From: Streptomyces brevispora
Lineage (GTDB): Bacteria > Actinomycetota > Actinomycetes > Streptomycetales > Streptomycetaceae
DNA length: 64,000 nucleotides
Assembly: GCF_007829885.1 (NCBI RefSeq)
Contig: NZ_VIWW01000001.1
Span: 2,852,001 to 2,916,000, forward strand
Direction: 5' to 3'
The translations under genes and the position numbers were made by a program. Every line of letters begins with the position of its first letter. The first letter of the stretch is position 1. Below are positions 6,837-12,790 of this stretch, piece after piece. The notes below the pieces were generated by a model that searched no databases, was not told the DNA's origin, and saw nothing but the letters and a program-made list of their open reading frames with translations.

Positions 6837-7502
6837 TCACAGTGCTCTGCTCAAGGAGCACTGATGACCGGCCGCATCACCGGCTGTTTCCTGATGAGTT
6901 CGATTCTCGTCACCCGCCCCATGAGAATGACCCGACCCAGCGGCAGGGCAGCTCAACGCGGGCAGAACGTGAATCGCCGGGCGGCTTCCGCAGGTGTGCC
7001 CCTTGCCCCCGCCCCGGGACGTCGCACACGAGGGCAGCGCCTTCCACGCGCAGCCGGGCACGGTTCGCTCCCGCCTCATGATGGCGGCGTAAGCACTGAC
7101 GTCCGCAGCGGAGACGTCGTTCCTCTCCCGTTCCTCGTTCTGTCGGAGAAGGTCCGCCTCGTCCTGGGGGAAGCGCAGCACGGTGACCGGTGCACCGAAT
7201 CGTTCAGCGATGGCCACCAGGCGTGTGCGTGCCTGGGGCGTGACGTTCGTCGATTCGGCGACCGCGATGCGGCCCGCAGCGAGTCTGGCGGTGATCCGAC
7301 GGTCACGCTCGTCGAAAACTCGCGCATCAACCGTGTCGGAGGCGGCGTCCACCGCCTCGCCCTCGTGGAACTCCGCACGGATTTCGTCACTGGAGACAAC
7401 GGCTTCCGGGTCGAGACTCCCCTGGGCGACCAGTTCACGGAGGAAGGCGGTCTTGCCCGAGGCCGGCGGTCCGACGAGTACGACGAGCCCTGTGGGGATC
7501 AC
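6837..7502 (-). CDS. P-loop nucleotide kinase (AAA_33/polynucleotide-kinase-like), 3' end disturbed
   Basis: A small ATPase with Walker A GPPASGKT at residues 11-18, followed by SSDEIR and RLAAGRIAVAESTNVTPQAR, typical of kinases related to T4 polynucleotide kinase. The GTG start overlaps the upstream gene stop (GTGA). About residue 150 the frame stops resembling the family; moving one base near 7052-7066 restores a typical ending (RLRVEGAALVCDVPGRGQG). So the reading frame is shifted near its end and then runs through tRNA fragment D. The kinase core is complete. It is cotranscribed with two unknown genes; the substrate is unknown. Confidence 0.65.
   Translation of the reverse strand: MIPTGLVVLVGPPASGKTAFLRELVAQGSLDPEAVVSSDEIRAEFHEGEAVDAASDTVDARVFDERDRRITARLAAGRIAVAESTNVTPQARTRLVAIAERFGAPVTVLRFPQDEADLLRQNEERERNDVSAADVSAYAAIMRRERTVPGCAWKALPSCATSRGGGKGHTCGSRPAIHVLPALSCPAAGSGHSHGAGDENRTHQETAGDAAGHQCSLSRAL
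6896..6917 (+). repeat. tRNA-Gly 3' fragment D
   Basis: Twenty-two bases covering the T-loop and acceptor stem (GAGTTCGATT to CACCCGC) match fragments A-C; CCATGA follows as in B and C. It falls inside the 3' part of the kinase reading frame, so the junction probably replaced the end of that gene. No clear terminator hairpin follows. Confidence 0.65.
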
Positions 7503-8002
7503 CGTCGGCTCGGAGCTCGTGGCGTCTGACCTGACGGGGCGGACAGGCTTGCGCGGGCTGCGCTCATGAAGGCGGCCTTGTGCTCCTCCAAGTGTTCGTT
7601 GACCTCGGTGTCGCCGATCTCGCGCCACACCGCTTGGTTGAGCGCGCGACCATACGCGTGGACAGAGGCGTGCAGGTTCGGACGACAGAGCAGCACGAGG
7701 TGCCGTTCAGCGACCCAGAGTGTGGTCATGGCGGCGCCGGCCGATGCCCTCCAGTCGTCGTCATCGCCCCATGAATCAGGGCGGCCGTAAGCCGCTCGTT
7801 CGGCCTCCTGGGCGCATGCGATGAATTCCTTGATCGCCTGCAACTGTTCGGCCCGGCGCGCCTCGCCGGTGGCCGCCCTCAGGCGACGTTCCTCGGCCCG
7901 CTCCGCGGACCGCTGCGTGACACGCTGGGAGAGGGCCGTCAGCCCGCCACCGAGCGCGACACCCGTAAGCGAGAGGACCGAACTCCACACCTCCAAGGCC
8001 AC
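7499..8002 (-). CDS. Hypothetical membrane-anchored coiled-coil protein
   Basis: A 167-residue protein with one N-terminal hydrophobic segment (residues 5-24, VWSSVLSLTGVALGGGLTAL), then a charged Arg/Glu/Ala coiled coil (residues 27-70) and a helical C-terminal part with conserved-looking aromatics. It starts at GTG behind GGGGGACAAC. It overlaps the kinase start by 4 bases and lies 9 bases after the ORF at 8012, so the three form one operon. Proteins of this layout are frequent next to mobile elements in Streptomyces and have no assigned function. Confidence 0.65.
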   Translation of the reverse strand: MALEVWSSVLSLTGVALGGGLTALSQRVTQRSAERAEERRLRAATGEARRAEQLQAIKEFIACAQEAERAAYGRPDSWGDDDDWRASAGAAMTTLWVAERHLVLLCRPNLHASVHAYGRALNQAVWREIGDTEVNEHLEEHKAAFMSAARASLSAPSGQTPRAPSRR

Positions 8003-8011
8003 GTTGTCCCC

Positions 8012-8389
8012 CTAAGACAAGTCCTTGCGCATCAGCGCGCACATGGTCTCGTACCTGCGCGGCGAACCCTCCGGCGCCTCCACGTACCGCGTCGGGCCGG
8101 CTGCCGTAGGCCACGTACCCCAGGCGTCGTACAGGACCCGTCGGTCAGCCGTAGTCCCCCCTCGGCCCACGGCCTCGTGCTGTCCCTCGAGGATGTCGTC
8201 AGCACCGAGGTCCGCGACGCCCTGGCCCACCGCGGACTCGCCGGAGGCCTGATCGACTTGCGGGACCTGTCCTCCGGAGCGGACAGCAACGGTCACGTAC
8301 GGTCCCAGAGTTCTCGCCAACCCCGCCCGTTCCAGGCAGACATGCGGGCCAAGACCATGGCGACAGGTAAAGCACCCCCGATTCCCCAT
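8012..8389 (-). CDS. Hypothetical protein, first gene of the kinase operon
   Basis: The C-terminal ~85 residues (QVPQVDQASGESAV... to RRYETMCALMRKDLS) show strong GC bias at third positions on this strand and end 9 bases before the next gene, so the gene is likely real. The proposed N-terminus (MGNRGCFTCRHG) runs from the edge of tRNA fragment E and may be artificial; the native start may have been cut off by the element junction. I recognise no family. The competing plus-strand frame also has some coding bias, which lowers confidence. Confidence 0.4.
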   Translation of the reverse strand: MGNRGCFTCRHGLGPHVCLERAGLARTLGPYVTVAVRSGGQVPQVDQASGESAVGQGVADLGADDILEGQHEAVGRGGTTADRRVLYDAWGTWPTAAGPTRYVEAPEGSPRRYETMCALMRKDLS

Positions 8390-8397
8390 CCCGGAGG

Positions 8398-8458
8398 GCG
8401 AGTTCGGTTCTCGTCGCCCGCTCCGCAGCGAAGGCCCCTGTAGGCGACCAGGGCCCTC
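8398..8458 (+). repeat. tRNA-Gly 3' fragment E with following hairpin
   Basis: GCGAGTTCGGTTCTCGTC followed by GCCCGCTCC matches the tRNA 3' end with two substitutions (T-loop A to G, acceptor A to G), so it is the oldest or most diverged copy. A hairpin of the same type as behind fragments A-C (GGCCCCTG with CAGGGCCC) follows at about 8431-8458. It marks the right edge of the accretion zone. Confidence 0.6.
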
Positions 8459-8506
8459 CTCGCTATCCAGACCTCTCCCCGACCGCGAACCGCTGCTGCT
8501 GAGGTA

Positions 8507-8640
8507 CTAACCCTTGGGCACCGGGGCGCCTGGTGCGGCGACCGAGCCCGTGAATCCGCTCTGTGTCGTGAGGTAGAGGACGCCGCCCAGGCAGAGCGGC
8601 TCGGCAAGCGTACTGAGGTCCAGCCGACGCACAGCGGTTC
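8507..8640 (-). pseudogene. C-terminal fragment of a PQQ-type beta-propeller protein
   Basis: About 44 codons with good codon bias read VRRLDLSTLAEPLCLGGVLY and then TTQSGFTGSVAAPGAPVPKG before a TAG. This looks like the last blade of a PQQ-binding-like WD-type propeller common in Streptomyces. Nothing upstream continues it in frame, so only the 3' end remains. Family call is by resemblance. Confidence 0.35.
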
Positions 8641-8771
8641 CCGGTGGACATGGGTGACCACGGCGACTGTTCCCTGGTCATGGGAATCGTGCGTCATGGG
8701 ACACCGGGTACCGGATGATGGGGGCCGGCGGTGGGACAGTGAATGCAGCGAGTGTGGTGAGGGGCGGCGCA

Positions 8772-10109
8772 GTGACAGACAGCGAATCCATCCGGTCGGA
8801 GTCGGACCTCCGGTCCCCCGGCAGGGAGTCGGAGAGCGTCGAGGCCGTCGCCCGGCCCGAGGGCGCGAGCACGAGCCCTCGCCGGTCCCTGCGTCGGCGC
8901 CTGGGCGGGGCCGTAGTCCTCCTCGTGCTCGTGATGCTGTTCTTCCTGCCCTGGTGGACGCTGTTCGCCTCCGGCGTCGACTGGCCGTTCCCGGCCTTCC
9001 TGGCCGGCACGGTCGTCTTCGCCTGCTGGCTGGTCTCGTTCCCCTTCCTGATGGCCGCGGGCCACGGGCACCGGCGGGCCGACCGGGCGGCCCGTGTCGC
9101 GGACAGCACCCTCGGGGTGATCTGGGTGCTGTTCACCTGGTCGGCGCTGGGCGGCCTGGTGCACCTCGTCCTGATCGGGCTCGACGTCGGCGGCGCCGAC
9201 CGGGCCAGGATCATCGCTGTGGCCGTCGCCGTGGTCTCGGCCGGCCTGCTGGCCTGGGGGCACCACGAGGCCATGCGCGTGCCGGGGGTGAAGCGGCTGG
9301 ACGTCCACGTCCCGCGGCTCGGCGGCGGTCTGGACGGGACCCGTGTCGTCGTGCTGGCCGACACCCACTTCGGGCCGATCGACCGGGCCGACTGGTCGGC
9401 CCGGGTCACCGAGGCGGTCAACGCGCTCGACGCGGACATCGTGATCCACGCCGGCGACATCGCCGACGGCACACCCGCCCAGCGCCGGGAGCAGTCCGCG
9501 CCGCTCGGGACGATCCGTTCACGGCTGGCGAAGGTCTACGTCACGGGGAACCACGAGTACTTCGGGGAAGCCCAGGGCTGGCTGGACCGCATGGCGGAAC
9601 TGGGCTGGGAGCCGCTGCACAACCGCAATGTCGTGGTGGAGCGCGGTGGGGACCTCCTCGTCCTCGCGGGCGTGGACGACGTGACCGCGGAGTCCTCCGG
9701 ACTGGCCGGGCACCGCGCGAACCTGCTCGGCGCGCTGGCGGGAGCGGATCCGGACCGACCGGTCCTGCTCGTCGCCCACCAGCCCAAGTACGTCCGAGAG
9801 GCCGCTGCGGCAGGCATCGACCTGCAGGTTTCCGGGCACACCCACGGCGGCCAGATATGGCCCTTCAACTTCCTCGTCCGGCTCGACCAGCCGGTGGTGC
9901 ACGGCCTGAGCCGACACGGCGAGCGGACGCAGCTCTACACCAGCCGGGGCGCCGGCTTCTGGGGGCCGCCCTTCCGGGTCTTCGCGCCGAGCGAGATCAC
10001 GCTGCTCACCCTGCGCTCGGTCGGCGGGCCCTCCGCCGCGGACCGCTCCGGAGACACGACCGCGGACGGCACGGACTTCACGGCGAGCACGGGCGACGAC
10101 GACAGCTGA
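8772..10109 (+). CDS. Membrane metallophosphoesterase (YkuE-like)
   Basis: A 445-residue protein with about four N-terminal membrane segments (roughly residues 42-62, 75-95, 113-135, 148-166) and a calcineurin-like phosphoesterase domain (about 190-410). Metal-binding motifs are visible: DTH at 197-199, GDIAD at 228-232, GNHEY at 259-263, and GHTHGG further on. The order fits enzymes that hydrolyse phosphodiesters or lipid-linked phosphates at the membrane. I prefer the GTG behind GAGGGG; ATGs 54-57 bases upstream are alternatives. The C-terminus is a short acidic Thr/Asp tail. It stands alone after the tRNA-fragment zone. Confidence 0.88.
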   Translation: MTDSESIRSESDLRSPGRESESVEAVARPEGASTSPRRSLRRRLGGAVVLLVLVMLFFLPWWTLFASGVDWPFPAFLAGTVVFACWLVSFPFLMAAGHGHRRADRAARVADSTLGVIWVLFTWSALGGLVHLVLIGLDVGGADRARIIAVAVAVVSAGLLAWGHHEAMRVPGVKRLDVHVPRLGGGLDGTRVVVLADTHFGPIDRADWSARVTEAVNALDADIVIHAGDIADGTPAQRREQSAPLGTIRSRLAKVYVTGNHEYFGEAQGWLDRMAELGWEPLHNRNVVVERGGDLLVLAGVDDVTAESSGLAGHRANLLGALAGADPDRPVLLVAHQPKYVREAAAAGIDLQVSGHTHGGQIWPFNFLVRLDQPVVHGLSRHGERTQLYTSRGAGFWGPPFRVFAPSEITLLTLRSVGGPSAADRSGDTTADGTDFTASTGDDDS

Positions 10110-10120
10110 CCGGGCCGGTG

Positions 10121-10450
10121 CTCCTCGCGGCGAGCCAGGACGGCGAAGGACATCTGCCCGCGGGCACCCACGCGATCGGCGGCTACTGGACCCGCACCAA
10201 CAACCCGGAGATCGACATCATCGGCGCCGACCGCGCGCCGATCGCCAAGAAGATCACCCTCGTGGGTTCGGTCAAGTGGCTGGAGAAGAAGCCGTTCGAC
10301 AACCGCGACCTCGCCCGCCTCATCACCCACCGCTCCCAGCTTCCAGGCGCCGACGACACCACCCCCTTGCTCGCCGTCACCCGCAGCGGCTGCACCGCCG
10401 ACGGCGTCCCCACCCTCACGCCCGAGGACCTCCATGGCGCCTGGTCCTGA
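10121..10450 (+). pseudogene. C-terminal fragment of a DUF234-type AAA ATPase
   Basis: The frame reads GGYWTRTNNPEIDIIGADRA followed by KWLEKKPFDNRDLARLITHR and LLAVTRSGCTADGVPTLTPE, the nuclease-like C-terminal DUF234 part of archaeal-type ATPases found in Streptomyces. The ATPase domain is missing and no start codon fits. It begins within about 12 bases of the metallophosphoesterase stop, so a deletion joined the two. The remaining domain keeps its acidic NPEIDIIG motif but is unlikely to be expressed. Confidence 0.7.
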
Positions 10451-10613
10451 AATCCTGAATCCGTGACCGGCTGCGCCCTTACGTGCCGACCGACGCGGTG
10501 GACAGCGGTCAGCAGCGGCCCCGCAAGGACCCCGGCCCGCCCGGCCCCCGCTGTCAGTGCCCTCTGCTGTGATGACGGAGGGAAACAACGACGCACAACG
10601 CGGAGGCGGAACA

Positions 10614-10985
10614 GTGGGCACGTGGGGCGCGGGCAACTTCGACAGCGACACGGCGGCGGATCATCTCGCGGCAATGACCGACCGGCTGGTGACCGAAGTG
10701 ACGGAGGCGATGGCCGGCGATCCGGTGGAGCTCGAACCGGACGAGTACTGGGGTGTGACCGTCCCCTGCAACCTGGAGCTGCTGCTCATGCTGGACCGGC
10801 AGGGATGGGTGGGCGTGACCCTGCCGTCGCCCGAGGTGATCCGGACCTGGCATCGGACGTTCCTGGCGGTGTGGGAGCGGACGATCGACGGCCTGGGGCC
10901 GAAACCCGCGTACAAGGAAGAACGCCGGGCGGTACTCAACGAGACGTTCGAGCGCCTGGCCGAGGCGTCGGCGGCAGCGCAGTAG
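10614..10985 (+). CDS. DUF4259 protein
   Basis: A 123-residue soluble protein beginning GTWGAGNFDSDTAADHLAAM, the diagnostic N-terminus of DUF4259. It is mostly helical and acidic, with WHRTFLAVWERTIDGL in the second half. The GTG start has GGAGGCGGA 5-6 bases upstream. The family has no proven function; members often sit among toxin-immunity or phage-derived genes, and a SUKH protein follows 1.1 kb away. Confidence 0.85.
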   Translation: MGTWGAGNFDSDTAADHLAAMTDRLVTEVTEAMAGDPVELEPDEYWGVTVPCNLELLLMLDRQGWVGVTLPSPEVIRTWHRTFLAVWERTIDGLGPKPAYKEERRAVLNETFERLAEASAAAQ

Positions 10986-11015
10986 GGGCTGCCGTTCCCG
11001 GCGGACGGACCTTTA

Positions 11016-11070
11016 TCGCGGAGTACGCGACCGATCGCGGAGTGTGCGACTGGCATCGCGGAGTGTGCGA
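11016..11070. repeat. Three TCGCGGAGTNNGCGA motifs
   Basis: Three copies start at 11016, 11035 and 11056 (19 and 21 bases apart), close to two helical turns. Each is a small imperfect palindrome (TCGC...GCGA). They lie just behind the DUF4259 gene in a gene-free stretch and look like a cluster of protein-binding sites. Confidence 0.6.
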
Positions 11071-11228
11071 CCGGCAAGGGGCGACAACTCCCCTCGGCGG
11101 ACCTACGGCCTTCCAGGGCATCCCGGAACAGAATTCCGAGGGCGTGCGCGCGAAGGACGACCGAGCGTGCGGAAACCGCCCGCGAAAACGCGAAAGCCTC
11201 AAGCCCTGAACCCGGGAACAGCCCGCAC

Positions 11229-11774
11229 TCAGCCGACCACGTGAATGAACGTCCCCTTTGTGGCGAAATCCCACAAGGCTTTTCCGTCCGCGACACTCTC
11301 ACGAATGGCGCCGGTCATCACCGTGCTGTCCGGTGCGGGAGAGGCCCCGTCGACCGCGTGGGAGAAGGCCGATTTCGCCCCGAAATAGACCGCGTGCTCA
11401 ATCCGTACGCCGTCACTTCCCGTGCCCTCCGCGCGGCGGAAGGCCACCGGGTACTTCCCCACCGCCGGGGGCACGTTGCCCGGCCACACCGTGAACGTAC
11501 GGGCGGTGGACTCACTCTCGGAGATCAGCCAGACCCTTTTCAGGGAGAGCGAGTACACGACCCGCCGACCGGTCCCGGAGTCATCGGGAACCTTGTACAC
11601 CTTGGGCTTGGTGGTGGAAGGGCGAGGCTTCGGACTCGGCTTGGAATCGGCACTCGCGGCAATCTTCGCGGGCTTGTTCCGGGAAGCCTGTACCGACAGA
11701 AAGGAAATCGCGGCGAGGGCGGCAACCAGCAGAACGACAAGCCAGACACCGGAGGATATCCTGCGGGTCGACAC
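11229..11774 (-). CDS. Membrane-anchored L,D-transpeptidase-like protein without catalytic Cys
   Basis: A 181-residue protein with one N-terminal membrane segment (residues 10-29), a Lys/Pro/Ser linker (35-60) and a domain that follows the YkuD L,D-transpeptidase pattern: VVYSLSLKRVWLISESE, TFTVWPGNVPPAVGKYPV, then ALWDFATKGTFIHVV. Where active enzymes have the SHGC-R motif, this reads MTGAIRES, so catalytic Cys and His are missing. If the fold call is right it binds rather than cross-links cell-wall material. It is monocistronic. The similarity is inferred by eye and needs a profile search. Confidence 0.6.
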   Translation of the reverse strand: MSTRRISSGVWLVVLLVAALAAISFLSVQASRNKPAKIAASADSKPSPKPRPSTTKPKVYKVPDDSGTGRRVVYSLSLKRVWLISESESTARTFTVWPGNVPPAVGKYPVAFRRAEGTGSDGVRIEHAVYFGAKSAFSHAVDGASPAPDSTVMTGAIRESVADGKALWDFATKGTFIHVVG

Positions 11775-11834
11775 CAGACTGCTCCCTCTATGTCACGCTC
11801 TGCCCTTTACGGGTCAGCGTTCTCGGTGATCAGC

Positions 11835-12010
11835 CTATCGGAGCCCCAGGGCTTCGGCGTAGTCGCGTGCCGCCCGGTTCGTGGTGGCCTGCCAGGTCAG
11901 CCATGGGGCCCGGAAGGGGTGACAGGCGCGGCTCCCGGGGTCATGGAGTTCTCTGCGCCCCGTCACGAGGATCGCGGCCGATGTCGCCTGCCTGTCGGCA
12001 GGGGTTTCAG
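11835..12010 (-). pseudogene. Possible gene remnant, minus strand
   Basis: The last ~55 codons before a TAG have good codon bias and end APWLTWQATTNRAARDYAEA then LGLR. The longer open frame upstream is the shadow of the SUKH gene. It looks like the surviving 3' end of an unknown gene. Weak evidence. Confidence 0.25.
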
Positions 12011-12119
12011 CCGGGCCTGCATCAGTGCTGATCGCCAAGCCGAGAGCTCGGCCTTCGTCACACGTCGGCCGTCGGCGTCGGCCGTCGACAAACCGTGGAC
12101 AGCCATCGAGGATCTGCGG

Positions 12120-12626
12120 GTGACTGATGACGAGCTCATAGCGGCTGCCCGCACCCACGCGAGGGACGAGGAACTTCCCCGCCCGGCCGTGCCGGAGGAT
12201 GTGGCCGCAGTCGAGCGGACCGTGGGGCACCCGATGCCCCGGCTGCTGAAGAGGGTCTACCTCGAAGCCTCCAACGGCGGCTTCGGTCCGTGGGGGGCCG
12301 TGTCCCTGACGGACACGGGTGACTGGTTCAGTGACTGCGAGGACCTCGCGATGGCCTACCGCGATTTCACCGATCCCGAGCGCGGTCTCCCGCCGGGGCT
12401 CGTGCCGTTGATGGACCGCGGCTGTGCCATGTGGGCGCTGATCGACTTCAAGACGGCGGACGGGCAGATGTGGGACTGGGATCCCCACCTCTGCTGCACG
12501 GAGCACGCCCTGGCGCCCCTTGGGCAGTCACTGCCCGAGTGGCTGGCCGGTTGGTTGAACGGCACCATGCCCGACGGGTCCTATCCGCATCGTGAGCGGG
12601 CCTCCCGGGACTGCCCCGCTGGATGA
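12120..12626 (+). CDS. SMI1/KNR4 (SUKH) family protein
   Basis: A 168-residue protein with the SUKH pattern: LPRPAVPEDVAAVERTVGHP at the start, LLKRVYLEASNGGFGPWG, GDWFSDCEDLAMAYRDF, and the GCAMWALIDFKTADGQMWDW core. SUKH proteins are commonly immunity partners of polymorphic nuclease toxins, but solitary copies without a toxin are frequent in Streptomyces; no toxin gene is adjacent here. The GTG is preceded by GAGG at about 9 bases. A strong terminator follows 60 bases after the stop. Confidence 0.85.
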   Translation: MTDDELIAAARTHARDEELPRPAVPEDVAAVERTVGHPMPRLLKRVYLEASNGGFGPWGAVSLTDTGDWFSDCEDLAMAYRDFTDPERGLPPGLVPLMDRGCAMWALIDFKTADGQMWDWDPHLCCTEHALAPLGQSLPEWLAGWLNGTMPDGSYPHRERASRDCPAG

Positions 12627-12684
12627 ACACCTTCTCTCGTCCGTGCTGTCCCTTGCTGCACAGCGGGGACAGGGACAAGCACAT

Positions 12685-12720
12685 GAGGAGGGGACCGAAG
12701 AATCCTCCGGTCCCCTCCTC
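12685..12720 (+). terminator. Terminator after the SUKH gene
   Basis: GAGGAGGGGACCG pairs with CGGTCCCCTCCTC (13 bp) around a 10-nt loop. It lies between convergent genes. Confidence 0.7.
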
Positions 12721-12789
12721 ATGCCTCACGTCTCACGCATCACGTCTCACGCATCACGTCTCATGCATCACGTCTCATGCATCACGTCG
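12720..12789. repeat. Five tandem 14-bp repeats
   Basis: Five imperfect copies of CACGCATCACGTCT-type units fill the space between the SUKH terminator and the stop of the next gene on the minus strand. Too short and without spacers to be CRISPR. Confidence 0.85.
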
Positions 12790-12790
12790 G

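Noticed and set aside
8177..8443. Plus-strand ORF starting MLSLEDVVSTEVRDALAHRG
   Set aside because: Some codon bias, but the minus-strand frame in the same place has equal or better bias and an operon context; it also reads through tRNA fragment E.
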